Source: Desulfovibrio sp. (GTDB taxonomy: Bacteria > Desulfobacterota > Desulfovibrionia > Desulfovibrionales > Desulfovibrionaceae). From it: DNA of 64,000 bases. The stretch spans positions 1 through 64,000 of the forward strand of contig JALHJW010000006.1 of NCBI GenBank assembly GCA_022839785.1. Reading direction: 5' to 3'. Below the pieces are notes generated by a model that did no database searches, was not told the origin of the DNA, and was given only the letters and a program-made list of their open reading frames with translations. This document shows positions 62,464 through 64,000 of the stretch, piece by piece (position 1 is the stretch's first letter; every line of letters starts with the position of its first letter). The translations under genes and the position numbers were made by a program.

Positions 62464-62841
62464 ATGTCTGACCTGACCGATCCCGGCAGCCTTGCAGCGG
62501 GGGAGGTGCTCGACATCGGCCGCAGCCTCATCCGCCTCGACAACGACGTGGAGTTCCTCAAGGAACTCCTCTCCTTCTTTCTCGTGGACGGCCCGGCCCG
62601 GCTCAGCCGTATGGAGCAGGGGCTGGCGGCGGGCGATCTGGCCGGGGCGGGCACGGCGGCGCACTCCCTCAAGGGCATGTGCGGCACCCTCAACGCCCCC
62701 GCGCTCATGGAGATGTCCCTGCGCATGGAAGCGGCCTGCCTCAAGGGCGACGCGCAGGCCGCGCAGGCCTTGCTGCCGCTGCTGCGCCGCCACCTGGAGG
62801 CGGTTCTGGAACGGATCGGGGAGTTTCTGGAAACGTCCTGA
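62464..62841 (+). CDS. Histidine phosphotransfer (Hpt) protein
   Basis: A 125-residue stand-alone Hpt domain, a four-helix bundle: FLKELLSFFLVDGPARLSRM, the phosphoaccepting His67 in AAHSLKGMCGTLNAPAL, and EAACLKGDAQAAQALLP. It passes phosphate between a hybrid kinase and a response regulator. No kinase is nearby. GGAGG precedes the ATG. It converges with the PilZ gene, with only 11 bases between stops. Confidence 0.9.
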   Translation: MSDLTDPGSLAAGEVLDIGRSLIRLDNDVEFLKELLSFFLVDGPARLSRMEQGLAAGDLAGAGTAAHSLKGMCGTLNAPALMEMSLRMEAACLKGDAQAAQALLPLLRRHLEAVLERIGEFLETS

Positions 62842-62852
62842 GGCGGACGCGC

Positions 62853-63224
62853 TCAGGGCTCGGACGGCCAGTCCAGCCAGTCCGGCAGACCACCCGCGCT
62901 CACGATCTCGGCCACGTCCTCGTCGGAGAGCCCCAGCGGCTCAAGGAAACGGATGCCCACCCGGCCGTCCCTGCTCCAGACGATCCCGGCCGGGACATCC
63001 TCGCCGAAGACCTCAAGGGCGTCGGGGAAGCGTTCACAGACCACTCGGACGCCCGCGACAAGCCGCTCCGCGCCCACGTCGTCCTCCAGGGAGACCTGCA
63101 TGCCCTCGGCACTGACGTTCTCGACCCTGCCGAGATAGACCGCGTCCGGGTCCCCTTCCAGACTGAAGACCACGAAGTCGATGTCAAGATCGACGCGCCT
63201 GCTCTTCCTGCGTTCGCAGTTCAT
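62853..63224 (-). CDS. PilZ-domain protein
   Basis: A 123-residue PilZ domain that should bind cyclic di-GMP: the RxxxR motif is present in ERRKSRRVDLDIDF and the (D/N)xSxxG motif in VENVSAEGMQVSL. It could read the signal made by the diguanylate cyclase at 19105. Its ATG overlaps the stop of the TPR gene (ATGA), so the two proteins may act together. Confidence 0.9.
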   Translation of the reverse strand: MNCERRKSRRVDLDIDFVVFSLEGDPDAVYLGRVENVSAEGMQVSLEDDVGAERLVAGVRVVCERFPDALEVFGEDVPAGIVWSRDGRVGIRFLEPLGLSDEDVAEIVSAGGLPDWLDWPSEP

Positions 63225-64000
63225 GCCTCCCCCCCGGGAGCCGGAGACGGTTCCGCCGCGGCCGGGGCCGCTCCCTGGGCCTCATCCCCGCCTCCGCCTT
63301 CCGCCTCGGCGGCTTCGGCCCCGGCGGATTCGAGCTGCGAGGCCAGGACCTCGACCATGCGCGCCGCCTCCTCGTTGGCCGGGTCGAGCTTGAGCGCCAT
63401 GCGCGCGCAGTCCTGGGCCTTCTTGGGCTTGCCCCATTCGTAGTAGAGCTTGGCGAGGTTGATGTAGATGTTGGGGTGGTGGCCGAAGACGCCCAGGGCC
63501 TGTTTGAAGAGGCCCAGAGCCTGCTCGTATTCCTTGAGATTGCGGTGGGCGTTGATGGCCAGTTTGTAGGCCCGCATCTCCTTGGGGTTCTTGCGGATGG
63601 CGTCCAGGGCGTAGCCGATCACGCCCTTCCAGTCCTTGCTCTTGTAGTAGCGCTCGGCCATGTCCATGAGCATGCCCGAGTCGCCTCCGCTCTCGGCGAG
63701 CAGCTTCTTGGTGATGGCCGCGACCATCATCTGGTCGCCCTTGAGCAGGAAATCCTCAAGCTTGTCGAGCAGGGCCTGCTGCTTGCGCTTGGCCTCGGCC
63801 GCCTCGGGGTCCTCGCGCGGCGCTCCGGACTGCATGTCCGCGGAGATGCGCTTGAGCATCTCCAGCAACTGCATGTAGGAGGCTCGCTCGTTGCCGCGTT
63901 TGTAGCTGAGGGGTTCGGGCAGGTAGGGCTGCAACTCGGCAAAGGCGTTGAGCCCGTTCATGAGTTCGTCGAGGGAGTACTCGATCTCTATCTTGTCGGT
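63221..64000 (-). CDS. TPR repeat protein (partial, start beyond the window)
   Basis: At least 259 residues are visible and the frame runs off the window end, so the true N-terminus is missing. Two or three tetratricopeptide-like repeats are clear (AERYYKSKDWKGVIGYALDA, AYKLAINAHRNLKEYEQALG, IYINLAKLYYEWGKPKKAQD). A charged, Ala/Glu-rich end follows. TPR arrays hold protein complexes together. An in-frame ATG at 63961 exists but codons upstream of it (TDKIEIEYSLDEL) continue the protein. Confidence 0.85.
   Translation of the reverse strand, partial: TDKIEIEYSLDELMNGLNAFAELQPYLPEPLSYKRGNERASYMQLLEMLKRISADMQSGAPREDPEAAEAKRKQQALLDKLEDFLLKGDQMMVAAITKKLLAESGGDSGMLMDMAERYYKSKDWKGVIGYALDAIRKNPKEMRAYKLAINAHRNLKEYEQALGLFKQALGVFGHHPNIYINLAKLYYEWGKPKKAQDCARMALKLDPANEEAARMVEVLASQLESAGAEAAEAEGGGGDEAQGAAPAAAEPSPAPGGEA

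Noticed and set aside
1..64000. CRISPR arrays, insertion sequences, prophage, tRNA or rRNA genes
   Set aside because: I looked for regularly spaced repeats, transposase motifs, integrase motifs and conserved tRNA/rRNA words and saw none; a short tRNA missed by eye cannot be fully excluded without a covariance search.

Overview
The window is one chromosomal stretch of a GC-rich, Gram-negative, anaerobic deltaproteobacterium, most likely a member of the Desulfovibrionaceae. Three things point there. Haem is made from sirohaem (ahbC, hemB, ahbD, ahbA). There is a periplasmic, selenocysteine-containing formate dehydrogenase with its FdhD and FdhE maturation factors. Lipid A (lpxB) and polar-flagellum genes are also present. 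I see no rRNA, tRNA, insertion sequence, phage or CRISPR array. Genes are tightly packed and many stop/start pairs overlap as ATGA.

Layout. 1-4874: flagellar genes (flagellin end, fliD behind a clear sigma-54 promoter, a fliS with a long extra tail), a family-2 glycosyltransferase and a nitrilase-family amidohydrolase. 4952-9206: a zinc-ribbon/Yip1 membrane protein, an OmpA-type lipoprotein and two response regulators. 9184-12310 (minus): a three-gene set of radical SAM enzyme, btaA and btaB that predicts betaine-lipid synthesis. 12512-17129: alternative haem pathway, with an intrinsic terminator between ahbD and ahbA, then rpe. 17240-20663: a stress protein, an NlpC/P60 lipoprotein, a diguanylate cyclase and cheY. 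21031-24563: an Lrp regulator and bifunctional putA for proline use. 24643-30935 (minus): formate dehydrogenase fdhA(Sec)-fdhB-fdhE-fdhD and a ModE-like regulator. 31247-36068 (minus): glucokinase, a VTT membrane protein, a flavin disulfide reductase and a SidJ-like pseudokinase. 36223-43550: a MoeA-PBP fusion, a STAS protein, lpxB with a divergent Gfo/Idh oxidoreductase, a TrpF-like protein lacking its catalytic cysteine, and small unknowns. 43705-49148: DUF615 (YjgA), a copper ATPase with two HMA domains, a Cys-rich small protein and a GH3 hydrolase. 49513-62370: a complete Wzx/Wzy-type exopolysaccharide operon. 62464-64000: Hpt, PilZ and TPR proteins.

How the parts fit. The formate dehydrogenase needs molybdenum or tungsten cofactor, sulfur transfer by FdhD and selenocysteine insertion. 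ModE and the MoeA-PBP protein lie close by and plausibly connect metal supply to it. In the exopolysaccharide operon, WbaP starts the lipid-linked sugar, two or three glycosyltransferase domains extend it, Wzx flips it, Wzy polymerises it, and the Wzz/kinase-like and Wza-like proteins control length and export. The least explained units are the radical SAM-btaA-btaB set and the operon ending in the SidJ-like pseudokinase.
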